Shown: one piece after another, positions 1 through 10,209 of the stretch
Layout of the letters: each line of letters begins with the position of its first letter
Position numbering within the stretch: the stretch's first letter is position 1
Assembly (NCBI RefSeq): GCF_001510715.1
Contig: NZ_LMTJ01000003.1
Location: 13,143 to 77,142, forward strand
Reading direction: 5' to 3'
Source of the DNA: Bacillus sp. FJAT-29814
Lineage (GTDB): Bacteria > Bacillota > Bacilli > Bacillales > Cytobacillaceae
DNA: 64,000 nt
Translations under genes and position numbers: made by a program
The notes under the pieces: generated by a model
Database searches by the model: none
Told to the model about the DNA's origin: nothing
What the model saw: only the letters and a program-made list of their open reading frames with translations

Positions 1-28
1 GCTACTGATATAATAAGACCAAAATAAA

Positions 29-73
29 TAAGGTCAACCAGAAATATTTAGCATTCTGGTTAACCTTATAATA
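29..73. repeat. Long imperfect inverted repeat near left edge
   Basis: An arm ATAAGGTcAACCAGAA is followed about 10 bases later by its near-perfect complement TTCTGGTTaACCTTAT. There is no clear T-run on either side, so a terminator role is possible but not shown. It lies upstream of the broken ligase gene. Confidence 0.4.
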
Positions 74-217
74 CGAACGGGGGCTTTAGTTCACGAACAG
101 TGAAATCATAGCGGTGCCCTATTTTTATTTTATGTAGCTGAAAATGCCATTAATGACAATAAACCACCAGTGATAGTTGTTTAACTTTCTCTTACAATTA
201 ATCATGAGGTGGTTTAT

Positions 218-1063
218 GTGTTTGTTTCACCGATGTTATTGCGAAGGGTAACGGAACCTTTTGATGATGATTCATATATTACAGAACTAAAGCTAGATGG
301 CATTAGATTAATACTTTCAAAGTTTGATAATAAGGTGCGTCTTTATACTCGCCATAATAACGAGGGTACAGCCCGATTCCCTGAACTTTTGACTATAGAT
401 ATACCAGACGGAACGGTTTTAGACGGGGAAATTATCTTTACTAGCGCCGATGGGAAGCCGGACTTTGAAGCTATGATGTTCCGGTTCCAGTCAAAGCGCA
501 ACGTACTAGAGAACGGGACGTTAAGCTAGGTGGTTTTCGACGTCATCCAATATAGGGGCAAATCGGTTACCAGGTTTCCCTTGATGGATAGAAAGCAACT
601 GCTGCATGACATTATCCCGGAGGATTCAAGTTTAGTATCGAAGGTAAAGTTTTTGGAAGGTCACGGTTCGACATACTTTGATCTGGTCCGGCAGCAAGGC
701 TTGGAGGGGATTGTCTTAAAGCGCAAGGATTCACTCTATGAGGTCGGTAAGCGCAGCTGGGTTTGGCTCAAAGTGATAAATTACCAATATGATGATGTGG
801 TGATTACCGGGCTTAGAAAGGGCAAATTTGGGCTTCTCCTGGGCTTTCAGGGGCAGACCAGCCGGAGTAATGGAGAGAATATTCTACCAGCCGAACGTAA
901 GAAACTGTACGGGGTGCTGGAGGTTGTGTCAGACGATGATAAGTTTACTTTTATAGAACATATCCCGTGTCGAGTAAGGTACCGGAACTTAACCAGAACT
1001 GGGTTGCTCAGGCTGCCTCCGTTTGTTAAATGGAATAAAAAAAATTTTAGGATGGAATTGTAA
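218..1063 (+). pseudogene. ATP-dependent DNA ligase (YoqV/LigB type) interrupted by one in-frame TAG
   Basis: The frame encodes a small phage-type ATP-dependent DNA ligase that would seal nicks using a ligase-AMP intermediate. Visible motifs are motif I (ELKLDGIR, adenylated lysine), motif III (DGEIIF), motif IV (EGIVLKR) and motif V (WLKVINY). The whole protein would be about 281 residues, close to what I recall for SPbeta YoqV. A single TAG at 527-529 splits it into two in-frame halves; a Tyr codon changed by one base is the simplest origin. I chose GTG 218 over GTG 209 because GAGGTGG at 206-212 gives 5-base spacing and the product then starts MFVSPML, as I recall for relatives. It is probably inactive: motif I and motifs IV-V are on separate products. 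Confidence 0.8.
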
Positions 1064-1080
1064 TAGTTTCATCCTTTTTA
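1050..1080 (+). terminator. Weak terminator at ligase gene end
   Basis: AGGATG and CATCCT pair around a loop and are followed by TTTTTATT, overlapping the ligase stop codon. Confidence 0.4.
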
Positions 1081-1147
1081 TTATGATATAAATATATCGA
1101 ATATAATATATGTAACTTAAATTGGGGGAAGAAGGAAAGGATAATAT

Positions 1148-2089
1148 ATGGAAAGAAAAAATAAAATAGACAATAAAAACGAATTCGATGTAACAGAATT
1201 AGCCCCTGTCTTTCTTGGTTTGGCATTCGTTTCTCCGTTTTTTGGCGCTTTCGGAAATAAAGTATTAGGTATATCTTTTAGTGAACTAGGTACATACGGT
1301 GACTTACTTGGAGGAAGTACACTTCCCTTTCTAACATTTGCTAGTATTCTTTATATTATTCGAACAATAAATATACAAAAGGAACAATTGAATATACAAA
1401 AGGATGAAATATCTTTAGTTCGTGAAGAATTAGAAGACGCAAAAATAGCTTTGCAAGAACAAAGTAAAACATCTAGACTTAATAGATTTGAAAACATATT
1501 TTATAATTTAATAAATGAAATTAGAATAGATATACTAGGATTTTCATTTCATACTGAATCAAAAACATATTCTGGGTACGAATATCTTAAATATCTATTG
1601 GTCACTTTTAATAAAAGAATGGAAAGCGGCACAAATAGCCCGGAATTTAACAAACAAGTAAAAAATATACGTAAGGAACATTTTAATGAAGATTTTTATA
1701 AAATATATGGAAAGGTTGTTGAAGATTCATATTTTTCGCTTGAAAGAGGTACTGATTTTGATGTTTTCCAAGACCATTTACAACAGGTGTTTCTTTTATT
1801 AGAAAGGAATATTAATTTACTAGATGAATGGGATCTTGAATTTTATTTGAAATATTTGTTTAATCTTACTCGCAAAGAAACGTTAATTCTATATTTACTA
1901 AGTAATGCATTCTTATTCAATGACAAAGGGATTAATAGTATTAAAAAATTAAATTTACTTAATTACATTTCAAAATTTGATACAGGTAACACAACAGATT
2001 ATAAGTTTATAAAATTTGTAGTTGAAAATGATTTTGAAATACTGCCGTCTTTTACCTTTAATGAAAAAGATTCTGCTCAAGGTAACTAA
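1148..2089 (+). CDS. Putative phage abortive infection protein (AbiC-like)
   Basis: A 313-residue protein with two hydrophobic segments near residues 20-40 and 55-72, then a charged coiled-coil stretch (about 75-110), then a cytoplasmic part that opens with RFENIFYNLINEIR. That layout (two membrane helices, coiled coil, F-E-N-x-F-x-x-L motif) is what I recall of the putAbiC family, implicated in aborting phage infection; the family call is from memory and the activity is inference. The ribosome site AAAGGAT lies just upstream and a terminator follows. Its neighbours are a broken ligase, a broken resolvase and a restriction enzyme, which fits a defence island. Base composition is very AT-rich, as in the rest of the island. 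Confidence 0.65.
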   Translation: MERKNKIDNKNEFDVTELAPVFLGLAFVSPFFGAFGNKVLGISFSELGTYGDLLGGSTLPFLTFASILYIIRTINIQKEQLNIQKDEISLVREELEDAKIALQEQSKTSRLNRFENIFYNLINEIRIDILGFSFHTESKTYSGYEYLKYLLVTFNKRMESGTNSPEFNKQVKNIRKEHFNEDFYKIYGKVVEDSYFSLERGTDFDVFQDHLQQVFLLLERNINLLDEWDLEFYLKYLFNLTRKETLILYLLSNAFLFNDKGINSIKKLNLLNYISKFDTGNTTDYKFIKFVVENDFEILPSFTFNEKDSAQGN

Positions 2090-2108
2090 TCAAATTATAA
2101 ATAAATTA

Positions 2109-2138
2109 CGAGCCTGGGAATCCGGGCTCACTATTTTT
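2109..2138 (+). terminator. Terminator after AbiC-like gene
   Basis: GAGCC and GGCTC pair with inner GG/CC pairs across a short loop, followed by CTATTTTTTA. Confidence 0.65.
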
Positions 2139-2217
2139 TACCTTTAACGAATCACTTTGGACATTAGTTTTTGGTTTATTAAATCGCTTGATTCATGCTC
2201 AGCAACAGCTACAAATA

Positions 2218-2772
2218 TTATTTAAAGGTAGTGCGTTTCTTCGCACGAATGAGCGTACTTTTGCTGATTCCGGTGATTTCCTCTACTTGTTTGTATGAAT
2301 TACTCCCCAGTAGCTTTAGAGCGTGTTCTATTTGCTTCTTGCTAAATTTGTTCGGTCGCCCTTCCCGAAAATCCTCCTTCTGTTTCGCTATAGCCTTTTC
2401 TTCCTGGATCGCTCGACAATCATATCCCGTTCAAACTCTGCGAACGCCAGCATTACGCTCAATATAAGCCATCCTGTAGGCGTATCCTCAATTAATCCCA
2501 TATTTAGCACATGGAATTTAATCCCCTTCTCGAACAGTGACTTAACGGTGTTTATTCCGTCTGCAGTCGTTCGGGCGAAACGGTGCAGCTTTGTAACGAC
2601 GAGTGTATCACCTGTTTTTAGTTCTTGCAGCAGCTTGTTGAATTCGAGGCGATCAGTTTTAGTTCCGGTAAACATTTCTGAATAAATTTGTAGCAACCAT
2701 GCTTTTCTATGCTTGAAGCTGGGATTCCAAATCTTGATTTAAAGACGATACCCTGGTGTAACCATATTTCAT
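2218..2772 (-). pseudogene. Serine recombinase/resolvase with two frameshifts
   Basis: Read on the minus strand from ATG 2772, the protein opens MKYGYTRVSSLNQDLESQL, the N-terminus of a Tn3-type resolvase with its nucleophilic serine (VSS). The frame is lost near 2705-2735. The middle part (about 2400-2696) reads IYSEMFTGTKTDR, LVVTKLHRFART and [15 protein letters not shown], all classic resolvase motifs. A second shift near 2400-2410 moves into the C-terminal helix-turn-helix ([20 protein letters not shown]), ending at TAA 2218. Joined, the three pieces give a full-length resolvase of about 185 residues. With two frameshifts it is almost certainly dead, a relic of a transposon or integrative element. 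Confidence 0.8.
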
Positions 2773-3343
2773 GATGATTTTCTCCTTTTATTTATTTATA
2801 TTTTTCTGACCGGGGGTGGGCTCGTAAAGATCTCTTGTATTTAGTACTATTTAAATAGCAATTGCCTTGAACTATATGTAAGAAAGACCCCTATTAGGCC
2901 TCGAGTCAGGAGTGCTATAAGTCGTATAATATTTTTAGATTCTCACGCTTATGGGATTATTGTGAATATTTATGTTACTTGAGTCTATCTTAATTTATAT
3001 TAAAAATCACAGGGAAAGAGTGAATTAAGGCTCTAAAAGATAGAATAAAGAATGAGGAGAATGAAAATAGAGAGTTAAAAAAACAATTAGAAATGGCTTA
3101 TGGTGAACTTTTTTTACAAAAATCACGGTTTATCGGAAAAATATAGCAAATTTTTCAAAATATTGTAGTTTAGTACTCTTGAAAGAGTTAGAATAATGAT
3201 GGAAATGTTGTTTTAGGGCTGGCCCTCTTAGAAAAACTAAACTTTATTGATAGTCAATATGCTAGATATTAAATAATATTGTACTCAGTCCTAATAATTA
3301 CTTTCTGTTACACCTACCAACTAGTAAGATTGGAGTTATTAGG
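2773..3343. other. Non-coding stretch between resolvase relic and restriction gene
   Basis: Apart from the short coiled-coil relic at 3024-3146 I see no gene here. It should hold the promoter of the downstream restriction enzyme, but no convincing -35/-10 pair could be chosen by eye. Confidence 0.5.
3024..3146 (+). pseudogene. Possible remnant of Tn554-type TnpC (DUF6262-like) C-terminus
   Basis: A 40-codon open stretch without its own start encodes a charged coiled coil containing NRELKKQLEMAYGEL. This resembles, from memory, the C-terminal heptads of Tn554-type transposition protein C. It lies beside the resolvase relic. The likeness is to a low-complexity coiled coil, so the identification is weak. 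Confidence 0.35.
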
Positions 3344-6300
3344 ATGAGTACAATTTTTAATTTACTGGAAGAGTTTAATCGTGCAGCTAGTTCAACCCGC
3401 GAAAAAGGCGAATTATTTGAAAGATTAATAGCAAACTATCTTTTGACCGATCCAATTTATTCAAATCTTCTAAGTGATGTATGGTTATGGGATGATTGGC
3501 CATATCGTTGGGGGAGTGACGATGGGATTGACCTTGTAGCGAGGGTACGGTATACGGGTGAATACTGGGCCATTCAATGTAAATTTTTTAATTCAAACTA
3601 TAGTATTGAAAAAGGAGATATTGATTCATTTTTTACAGCATCGGGTAAACTTTTTGTAGCAGATGATTATGAGCAATCGTTTGTTCACCGCTTAATTGTC
3701 TCTACAACAAATAATTGGAGTAAAAAGGCAGAGGAAGCTATAAACCATCAAACAATTGAGGTTACACGTTTAGGGCTCCAACAGTTGGCCGAAAGTCCTA
3801 TTGATTGGAGTCAATTTAGCATTAATAACATAAAGGATCTTCGGCTACGCAGAAGGAAGCAATTATTACCACATCAGAAAGATGCACTGCAAGATACTAA
3901 ATTTGGATTTCAAGCTAATGATCGTGGGAAACTAATTATGGCATGTGGTACTGGAAAAACCTTAACTTCACTGAGGATAGCTGAAGAAATAACGGATAGA
4001 AAGGGAAAAATTTTATTCCTTGCTCCCTCAATTTCTCTTGTTGCGCAAACCCTTCGTGAGTGGGCTAACGAATCTATTGCTCCATTCCATTCATTTGTTG
4101 TTTGCTCTGATAACAAAATTGGAAAAGAAAATGAGGACATACGCAAGTATGATTTGGCATACCCTGCAACTACTGATTCCGACAGACTTGCTGCCAAGTT
4201 AAAGCAGGTTCCCTCGGATCGCCGAAGTGTTATTTTTTCAACTTATCAATCTATTCAAGTTGTATCAGATGCTCAGAAAAAGGGTGTTGGGGAATTTGAT
4301 CTAATTATTTGTGATGAGGCGCATCGAACAACGGGGATAAGTATAGATAACGAAGACATATCAGATTTTGTAAAAGTACATCAGCAAAACATAATCCAAA
4401 GCAAAAAGCGGTTATACATGACGGCAACTCCTCGTATCTATAATGATGCATCAAAAAATAAAGCTGACAAAAATAGTGCCACACTATATTCCATGGATGA
4501 TGAAACAATTTATGGGCCAGAATTCCATAAGCTTGGGTTTGGTAAAGCTGTCCTTAAGGACTTACTGGCTGAATATAAAGTTTTGATTGTTGCTGTTAAC
4601 GAGGAGCTTATGGCAAAGCTTGCAAACGATTACAATGCATTTAAAATTGAAAATAAAAAGGCAATTGATAGTGGATTTGCTACTAAAATAATTGGAAGTT
4701 GGAAGGGGCTTTCAAAACTTGGCTTGATAGAAGTAAGTGAAGAAGGAACAGAAGCGATAACTGATGATACTGCCCCAATGAAAAGAGCTGTGGCTTTCTC
4801 ACGCTCAATAAAAAATTCCCAGTCCACAACCAAGATATTTTCTGAATTAGTAAGTATGTACAGCCAGTCTCATCAGGACAATGATAATATGGTTTTTTGT
4901 TCATTGGAACATGTAGATGGGACTATGAATGCACTTAAGCGTCAGGAGGCAATAGAATGGCTTAAGGAAGATCCTCGAGCCGGTGAATGTCGTATTCTCT
5001 CAAACGCACGTTGTCTTTCAGAAGGTATTGACATCCCGGCACTTGATGCAGTAGTTTTTTTTGATACACGGGACTCTATTGTTGATATTGTACAGTCTGT
5101 TGGGCGGGTAATGCGTAAAACAAAAGACGGTAAAAAAAAGTATGGGTATATTATTCTTCCGATAGGAATTCCATCATCAAAAGTTAAAGATTACAATTCT
5201 TATATAGATAGAGATAGTCAATTTAAAGGAATTTGGAAAGTTATAAAAGCACTAAGGGCTCATGATGATTCTTTGGTTGATGAGGCTGAATTTAGAAAAA
5301 AAATTCGTGTTATTAGCGCATCCCCTGGTAAAGGAAGTGCTAGTGATTCAAGTGGTAATTCTCAAATATCCATGGACTTTCCTCTACTCTCAATTGATGC
5401 TATATCCGAAGCTGTTTATGCAGCAATACCAAAAAAACTTGGTGATTTAGAATACTGGAGGGACTGGGCGAAGAACGTTGCACAAATTGCAGAAAGTATT
5501 ATTTTACGTATTCATGAACTATTAAAATATGATAAAGCACAAAATGCCTTTCAAATTTTTTTAAAGGGGATTAGAGATAACCTGAACCCATCAGTAACTG
5601 AGGAAGAAGCAATAGAAATGTTATCACAACATGTAATTACACGTCCGGTATTTGAAGCATTATTTGAAGGTTATTCATTTACAAAAAATAACCCAGTATC
5701 AAAATCTATGCAGGCAATAATAGAAATAATTGATAACCATGCCATGAGTAGTGAGATTGAGAACTTGGGAAAGTTCTATGAAAGTGTTCGAGAGCGAGTA
5801 CAACTTGCAAAGAGCGATAAATCACGGCAAGAAATTATCAGGAATTTATACGATACCTTTTTCAAAAGTGCATTCCCACGGATGGCTAAACGCTTAGGTA
5901 TTGTTTACACCCCTGTAGAAATAGTTGATTTTATTATCAATAGTGTTGAATTTGCTCTACGGAAGCACTTCAGTACAGGATTAACTGAGCGTAATGTGCA
6001 TGTTCTTGATCCGTTTACTGGCACGGGAACTTTCGTAACACGACTGCTACAATCTGGGTATATTAGACCTGCGGATTTATTACATAAGTATCAAAATGAA
6101 CTACATGCCAATGAAATCGTTTTATTGGCCTATTACATCGCAGCAATAAATATAGAAAGCACCTATCATGCTTTAACTGGCGAATATCGACCATTCGAAG
6201 GTATAGTATTAACGGATACGTTTCAAATTGCCGAAAAACGAGATTGGATTGATCGTCAAACTTTGCCGGAAAATAGCGAACGAGTAAACCGACAAAAAAC

Positions 6301-8131
6301 ACAGGATATTCGAGTTATAATTGGGAATCCTCCATATTCAGTTGGCCAAGAAAGTGAGCGGGATAACAATAAAAATCTGAAATATCCAACCTTAAATGAT
6401 CGCATTCGTAGTACCTATGCTTTAGCGTCAAAATCAGGGCTAATGAGGAATCTCTACGATTCATATATACTAGCCATTCGATGGGCCTCAGATCGTATTA
6501 AAGATAAAGGTATCATAGCTTTTGTAACCAATGGTAGGTTTATTGATAGTAATAATGCAGATGGACTACGTAAATCCTTGACTGACGAGTTTAGCCATCT
6601 CTATGTTTTTAATTTACGCGGATTTATTAAAGGGAGACTTGGGGAGGACGCAAAACGGGAAGGCCAAAATGTATTTGACATACAAACTGGTGTTGCAATA
6701 ACGGTCATGGTTAAAGATCCTGATCATGAAGGTAAATGTGAGTTGTCTTATTACGACATCGGTGATAATCTTAGCCGCGAAGAAAAACTGACAAAAATAG
6801 AAAACTTAAATAGTATTAATGGCGTCTATTGGCAACATATCATCCCAAACACAAAGGGTGATTGGATAAATCAACGTAATCCGGTGTTTAATACGTTTAT
6901 TAGTATAGGGAACAAGGATGATGAAACATCCAATAATATTTTCTCCTTATACTCACTTGGTGTTGTTACTAACCGTGATACTTGGACTTACAACTTTAAA
7001 CAAAGCTGTCTCGAATCCAATATGAGAGGGTTGATTAAAAACTATAATGGAGAAGTAAGACGATATGTTAATGCATGTATTGGAATGGAGAAAAGTCAAA
7101 AGCCACAAATTGAATCTGTAGTGGATAACACCCCGAGTCGAATAAGTTGGACACGTGCCCTGAAATCTGATGCAAAAAAGGGAAAGTTGTTTAAATATGA
7201 CCCTAAATCGGTTGCAGTTAGCATGTATCGCCCATTTACTAAGCAATGGTTGTATTTTAACCGTTCCTTCAACGAGATGGTATATCAAATGCCACGAATC
7301 TTTCCTACTGAGGAACACGAGAACATCGTTATTTCCATAACCGGGATTGGGGCGAGACGTGATTTCTCAGCATTGGTTACTGATGTCATACCCAATCTGC
7401 ACATGCATGATACCGGACAATGTTTTCCTCTATATTGGTATGAAAAGGTACAGGTTGAAAATAATACTCAAATTGAATTATTCGAAAAACAACCAAATAA
7501 TTACAATGGATATATCCGTCATGAAGCAATTACAGATTGGGCATTAAATGAATTTCAAAGTCATTATAATAATTATTCATTTACCAAAGAAGATATCTTC
7601 TGGTACATATACGGTATCCTTCATTCTCCTGAGTATCGTAAACGGTTTGGCACAGACCTAAAGAAAATGCTACCACGTATTCCACTTGCTGGCGATTTTT
7701 GGACATTCTCAAAAACTGGACGAAAGCTAGGTGAATTGCATTTAAACTATGAATGCGTTGAACCTTATCCTTTGGCCGAGGAGTCAAAACTTTTAATGGA
7801 TGAAGAGAGTTATAAAGTAACCAAGATGACCTTCGGTAAAAAGAATGGAAAAATTGATAAGAGTGTAATTGTTTATAACCAAGAGCTTACCCTGTATGAT
7901 ATTCCGCTTGAAGCTTACGATTATGTTGTAAACGGAAAATCAGCTATTGAGTGGATTATAGAGCGATATGCAATAACCAAAGATAATGATTCTGGAATTG
8001 TCAATAATCCCAACGAATGGTCCAATGATCCTCTCTATATTGTTAATTTACTAAAACGGATTGTAAGGGTTAGTTTGGAAAGCGTGAAGTTTATAAAGGG
8101 GCTACCCCAGTTAAATGTAAGTGAAGAATAA
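3344..8131 (+). CDS. Single-chain Type ISP restriction-modification enzyme (nuclease-helicase-methyltransferase)
   Basis: A 1595-residue protein that joins all restriction-modification functions in one chain. In order: an Mrr-like PD-(D/E)xK nuclease near residues 20-85 (D63 and Q78-C-K80), an SF2 helicase/translocase with Walker A ACGTGKT (about 200), DEAH box (about 324), TATPRIY (motif III) and QSVGRVMR (motif VI, about 584), then an N6-adenine methyltransferase with LDPFTGTGTF (about 889) and NPPY (about 994), and a C-terminal region of some 500 residues that should read the target. Length and order match the LlaGI/LlaBIII family, which methylates one strand and cleaves unmodified phage DNA after translocation. 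All key residues seen are intact, so it is probably active. It needs no partner subunit and stands alone, with a terminator behind it. Confidence 0.93.
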   Translation: MSTIFNLLEEFNRAASSTREKGELFERLIANYLLTDPIYSNLLSDVWLWDDWPYRWGSDDGIDLVARVRYTGEYWAIQCKFFNSNYSIEKGDIDSFFTASGKLFVADDYEQSFVHRLIVSTTNNWSKKAEEAINHQTIEVTRLGLQQLAESPIDWSQFSINNIKDLRLRRRKQLLPHQKDALQDTKFGFQANDRGKLIMACGTGKTLTSLRIAEEITDRKGKILFLAPSISLVAQTLREWANESIAPFHSFVVCSDNKIGKENEDIRKYDLAYPATTDSDRLAAKLKQVPSDRRSVIFSTYQSIQVVSDAQKKGVGEFDLIICDEAHRTTGISIDNEDISDFVKVHQQNIIQSKKRLYMTATPRIYNDASKNKADKNSATLYSMDDETIYGPEFHKLGFGKAVLKDLLAEYKVLIVAVNEELMAKLANDYNAFKIENKKAIDSGFATKIIGSWKGLSKLGLIEVSEEGTEAITDDTAPMKRAVAFSRSIKNSQSTTKIFSELVSMYSQSHQDNDNMVFCSLEHVDGTMNALKRQEAIEWLKEDPRAGECRILSNARCLSEGIDIPALDAVVFFDTRDSIVDIVQSVGRVMRKTKDGKKKYGYIILPIGIPSSKVKDYNSYIDRDSQFKGIWKVIKALRAHDDSLVDEAEFRKKIRVISASPGKGSASDSSGNSQISMDFPLLSIDAISEAVYAAIPKKLGDLEYWRDWAKNVAQIAESIILRIHELLKYDKAQNAFQIFLKGIRDNLNPSVTEEEAIEMLSQHVITRPVFEALFEGYSFTKNNPVSKSMQAIIEIIDNHAMSSEIENLGKFYESVRERVQLAKSDKSRQEIIRNLYDTFFKSAFPRMAKRLGIVYTPVEIVDFIINSVEFALRKHFSTGLTERNVHVLDPFTGTGTFVTRLLQSGYIRPADLLHKYQNELHANEIVLLAYYIAAINIESTYHALTGEYRPFEGIVLTDTFQIAEKRDWIDRQTLPENSERVNRQKTQDIRVIIGNPPYSVGQESERDNNKNLKYPTLNDRIRSTYALASKSGLMRNLYDSYILAIRWASDRIKDKGIIAFVTNGRFIDSNNADGLRKSLTDEFSHLYVFNLRGFIKGRLGEDAKREGQNVFDIQTGVAITVMVKDPDHEGKCELSYYDIGDNLSREEKLTKIENLNSINGVYWQHIIPNTKGDWINQRNPVFNTFISIGNKDDETSNNIFSLYSLGVVTNRDTWTYNFKQSCLESNMRGLIKNYNGEVRRYVNACIGMEKSQKPQIESVVDNTPSRISWTRALKSDAKKGKLFKYDPKSVAVSMYRPFTKQWLYFNRSFNEMVYQMPRIFPTEEHENIVISITGIGARRDFSALVTDVIPNLHMHDTGQCFPLYWYEKVQVENNTQIELFEKQPNNYNGYIRHEAITDWALNEFQSHYNNYSFTKEDIFWYIYGILHSPEYRKRFGTDLKKMLPRIPLAGDFWTFSKTGRKLGELHLNYECVEPYPLAEESKLLMDEESYKVTKMTFGKKNGKIDKSVIVYNQELTLYDIPLEAYDYVVNGKSAIEWIIERYAITKDNDSGIVNNPNEWSNDPLYIVNLLKRIVRVSLESVKFIKGLPQLNVSEE

Positions 8132-8153
8132 GAATTGTTAAAAAAATAAATGG

Positions 8154-8192
8154 GAAAGTCTTGTCTATTTTAGTCAAGACTTTTTCGTAATT
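8154..8192 (+). terminator. Terminator of the Type ISP gene
   Basis: AAGTCTTG and its complement CAAGACTT enclose a short loop, followed by TTTTTCG. Confidence 0.8.
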
Positions 8193-9237
8193 TCTATTTT
8201 AATAAAAGTTTTGTTAATTCAGTATCATTCCAAAATCGTTATTATTTGTTTCATAGGAGGGGTTCCTATCTTTGAATTTTTCAATATACTTTAAACCACT
8301 TTATAAGGGTTTTTTATATTGTTTAAATAAGGTACGTTCACCTTACGTCGTATTCTAGGCCCTTTTTAAATCATAAAGGTTCGACAATCCATTCAAATAA
8401 TTATATTTTGGACATTTAGAATCAGTACAGCGAACAATCGTGGCTAACAATCTGAATGAGACAACTAATTTATAAAGTCGGCGCCAAAGAAAGCTTTTTT
8501 TGGTATGAATTTAAAGGAAGATTCTTGGGTATATAGTAAGTAACGGAGGGGGAGAACACAATGGTAATGCACAAGAGAAATCCTTTAGGTTTAACTTATA
8601 AGGACTATTTAAACAATAAAGAATCATCAATAATGACTTTCGATGAATGTTAAAAAAGAAGATGATTGTGAAGATACTGAATACTCCGATAGTTACGGTG
8701 AGTATAAAAGGTAAGCGCACATATGTCCAGAATGGAAGCTCTAACGCTGTAATTCGGCGTTCTTTTTTCAATCACAAAATGAATATTAGTTCCTATATAA
8801 TGGATTTAAGGTGATATTAAGGCAATAGGTGACTGCGGTAAGATTAATGACAGCCAGATACTAATATTCCGAAAGATTTTATGATTACTCGTGAATTGTT
8901 CAAAGATCAGGAATTCATACCTAAACCGTTAAATAAAGAATTTTTAGAGAAAATTAGCTATCATCTTGAATAATCTAAAGAGGTTATTATTGATCTTGCA
9001 AAAAACGGTTGTGAGAACGACTCAGCGACAACCCGAGGAGAGCGAAGCGACTGGAGCGGAAATCAACAGTCAAAATAATAAAATATGCTTAAAAAAGAGT
9101 CTGCCTCTAAAACTTTTGGGCGATGCCAGCGAATAACATTCCCTATATATTCTGTTTTATAAATGAGATGTATTTTAAACTAATAAACTAACTCATAATT
9201 TTATTCTCAGTATTGGTTGTCGCCATTATTTAGGCAA

Positions 9238-9372
9238 ATAAAAAAGACTAACACACCCTGTTAATCTTTGACCGGATACAATGGTATGAGTCTTTTTTTT
9301 ACATCGAACTTTCTGGCTACGGTATTTAGCTGCCAAAGAGCGTCGTGTTACCAGCACGGAACTCTTTTTTAA
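9238..9372 (+). other. Cluster of three hairpins, two ending in T-runs
   Basis: Hairpin 1 (9241-9300) pairs AAGACT and CACACC-type arms across about 26 bases and ends in TTTTTTTT. Hairpin 2 (9314-9335) pairs TGGC with GCCA. Hairpin 3 (9338-9364) pairs GAG-CGTG arms and ends in TTTTTT. No recognisable gene flanks it. Tandem terminators or a structured RNA with its own terminator are both possible; I could not match it to a known riboswitch. Confidence 0.45.
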
Positions 9373-9936
9373 TTACCTTCATTATAGTCGATTTTCATGT
9401 ATTTTACAACAATACGGGAAACTCTGAATGATTTCTGTTTTACAGAAAATAGCTGCCGATGACAATCAATTCATTCAAGGAAACCTGCAATACCTAAAAA
9501 TAATCCAGTTCAAGTTTGTGTCTTCATCATCCATCAAGTCCAGATCCAATTTGCAAAAATCCTCTTCGGAATATGAATGACCATATTTTTCAGATGGGAA
9601 GGGGCAGTATCAACTTTTAAAGTAGCCCTTACATTTATTCGGTTTTTAGGACCTACTTTGCTCTTTACTCTGTCTTACCATGCAAATCTGGAAAAGGCAA
9701 TTGTACTCTCACTTCTATTTTCTATTTTCATTCAGTAATATCATTAAATTGAGTGTATGATTTGTTTCTGTTGGTTCCATTAAGCGCCAAAACGATAAGA
9801 AATAAAATAAACATAGGGAAACGATGTATGATTTTGGCTATTTTCTTAAACCGGGAAGCTGGAGAAAAAATGAAAAAAGTTCTTCAAGTTATAATCGTTA
9901 TTCAGCTAAAGGGTGAGAGAGTGAAATAAAGCAACG

Positions 9937-10080
9937 AATAATTACGATGTGGCGATTGCTGCGGGTTGTGCCCATATTGTCGGTCTTAAATCTGACGGCA
10001 CGGTGGTTGCTGTGGGAAATAATAAATATGGCCAATGCGATGTAAGCGGCTGGCGTGGCACCCAACTGCCCAACAATTAG
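9937..10080 (+). pseudogene. Fragment of an RCC1-repeat protein
   Basis: A 47-codon stretch without a start reads AAGCAHIVGLKSDGTVVAVG followed by NNKYGQCDVSGW. This is a clear RCC1 (regulator of chromosome condensation) blade of the kind seen in bacterial surface and secreted propellers, where the H-x-x-x-L-K-x-D-G core recurs about every 50 residues. Only one blade survives, ending in TAG, so this is the tail of a lost gene. The DNA is richer in GC than its surroundings. Confidence 0.7.
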
Positions 10081-10173
10081 TTTTCGGGTAAAAAGGATAC
10101 AGTTCCTGCAACTAATAAATCCAAAAATAAAAGATAAAAATTCCTTATTCAGCTATCGGGAGTCTTATGTGAG

Positions 10174-10204
10174 AAAAAAAAGGAGCTAATTTTAGCTCCT
10201 TTGA
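10174..10204 (-). terminator. Terminator of the Abi-alpha gene
   Basis: On the minus strand AAAGGAGCTAA pairs with TTAGCTCCTTT and runs into TTTTTTTC. Confidence 0.8.
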
Positions 10205-10209
10205 AAGCT

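Larger units (their letters stand above)
8193..10209. other. 2-kb gene-poor stretch with coding relics
   Basis: No intact gene of normal size is visible. At 8561-8644 a 27-codon frame (MVMHKRNPLGLTYKDYLNN) follows a strong GGAGGGGG site, and an acidic frame continues it after a shift, suggesting a broken small gene. Around 8870-8970 a frame reads PKDFMITRELFKDQEFIPK, another unidentified coding relic. At about 9028-9062 the segment GAGGAGAGCGAAGCGACTGG looks like an intergenic repeat I associate with Bacillus genomes. The RCC1 relic and the hairpins are listed separately. Confidence 0.5.

Noticed and set aside
209-1063. TAG in the ligase gene as a recoded codon (pyrrolysine or suppressor)
   Set aside because: No supporting machinery is visible and a one-base nonsense change is simpler; kept only as a low-interest note.
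2111-2121. 11-base identity (GCCTGGGAATC) to the tRNA-Sec 3' region, possible left attachment site
   Set aside because: It is part of a clear terminator hairpin behind the AbiC-like gene and the identity is too short.
2195-2685. Plus-strand open frames opposite the resolvase relic
   Set aside because: They are antisense shadows with no protein-like patterns; the resolvase motifs on the minus strand explain the region.
9301-9372. Second c-di-GMP riboswitch near 9.3 kb
   Set aside because: The GACGCAAAGCC core and the GGCAAAC segment are missing on both strands.
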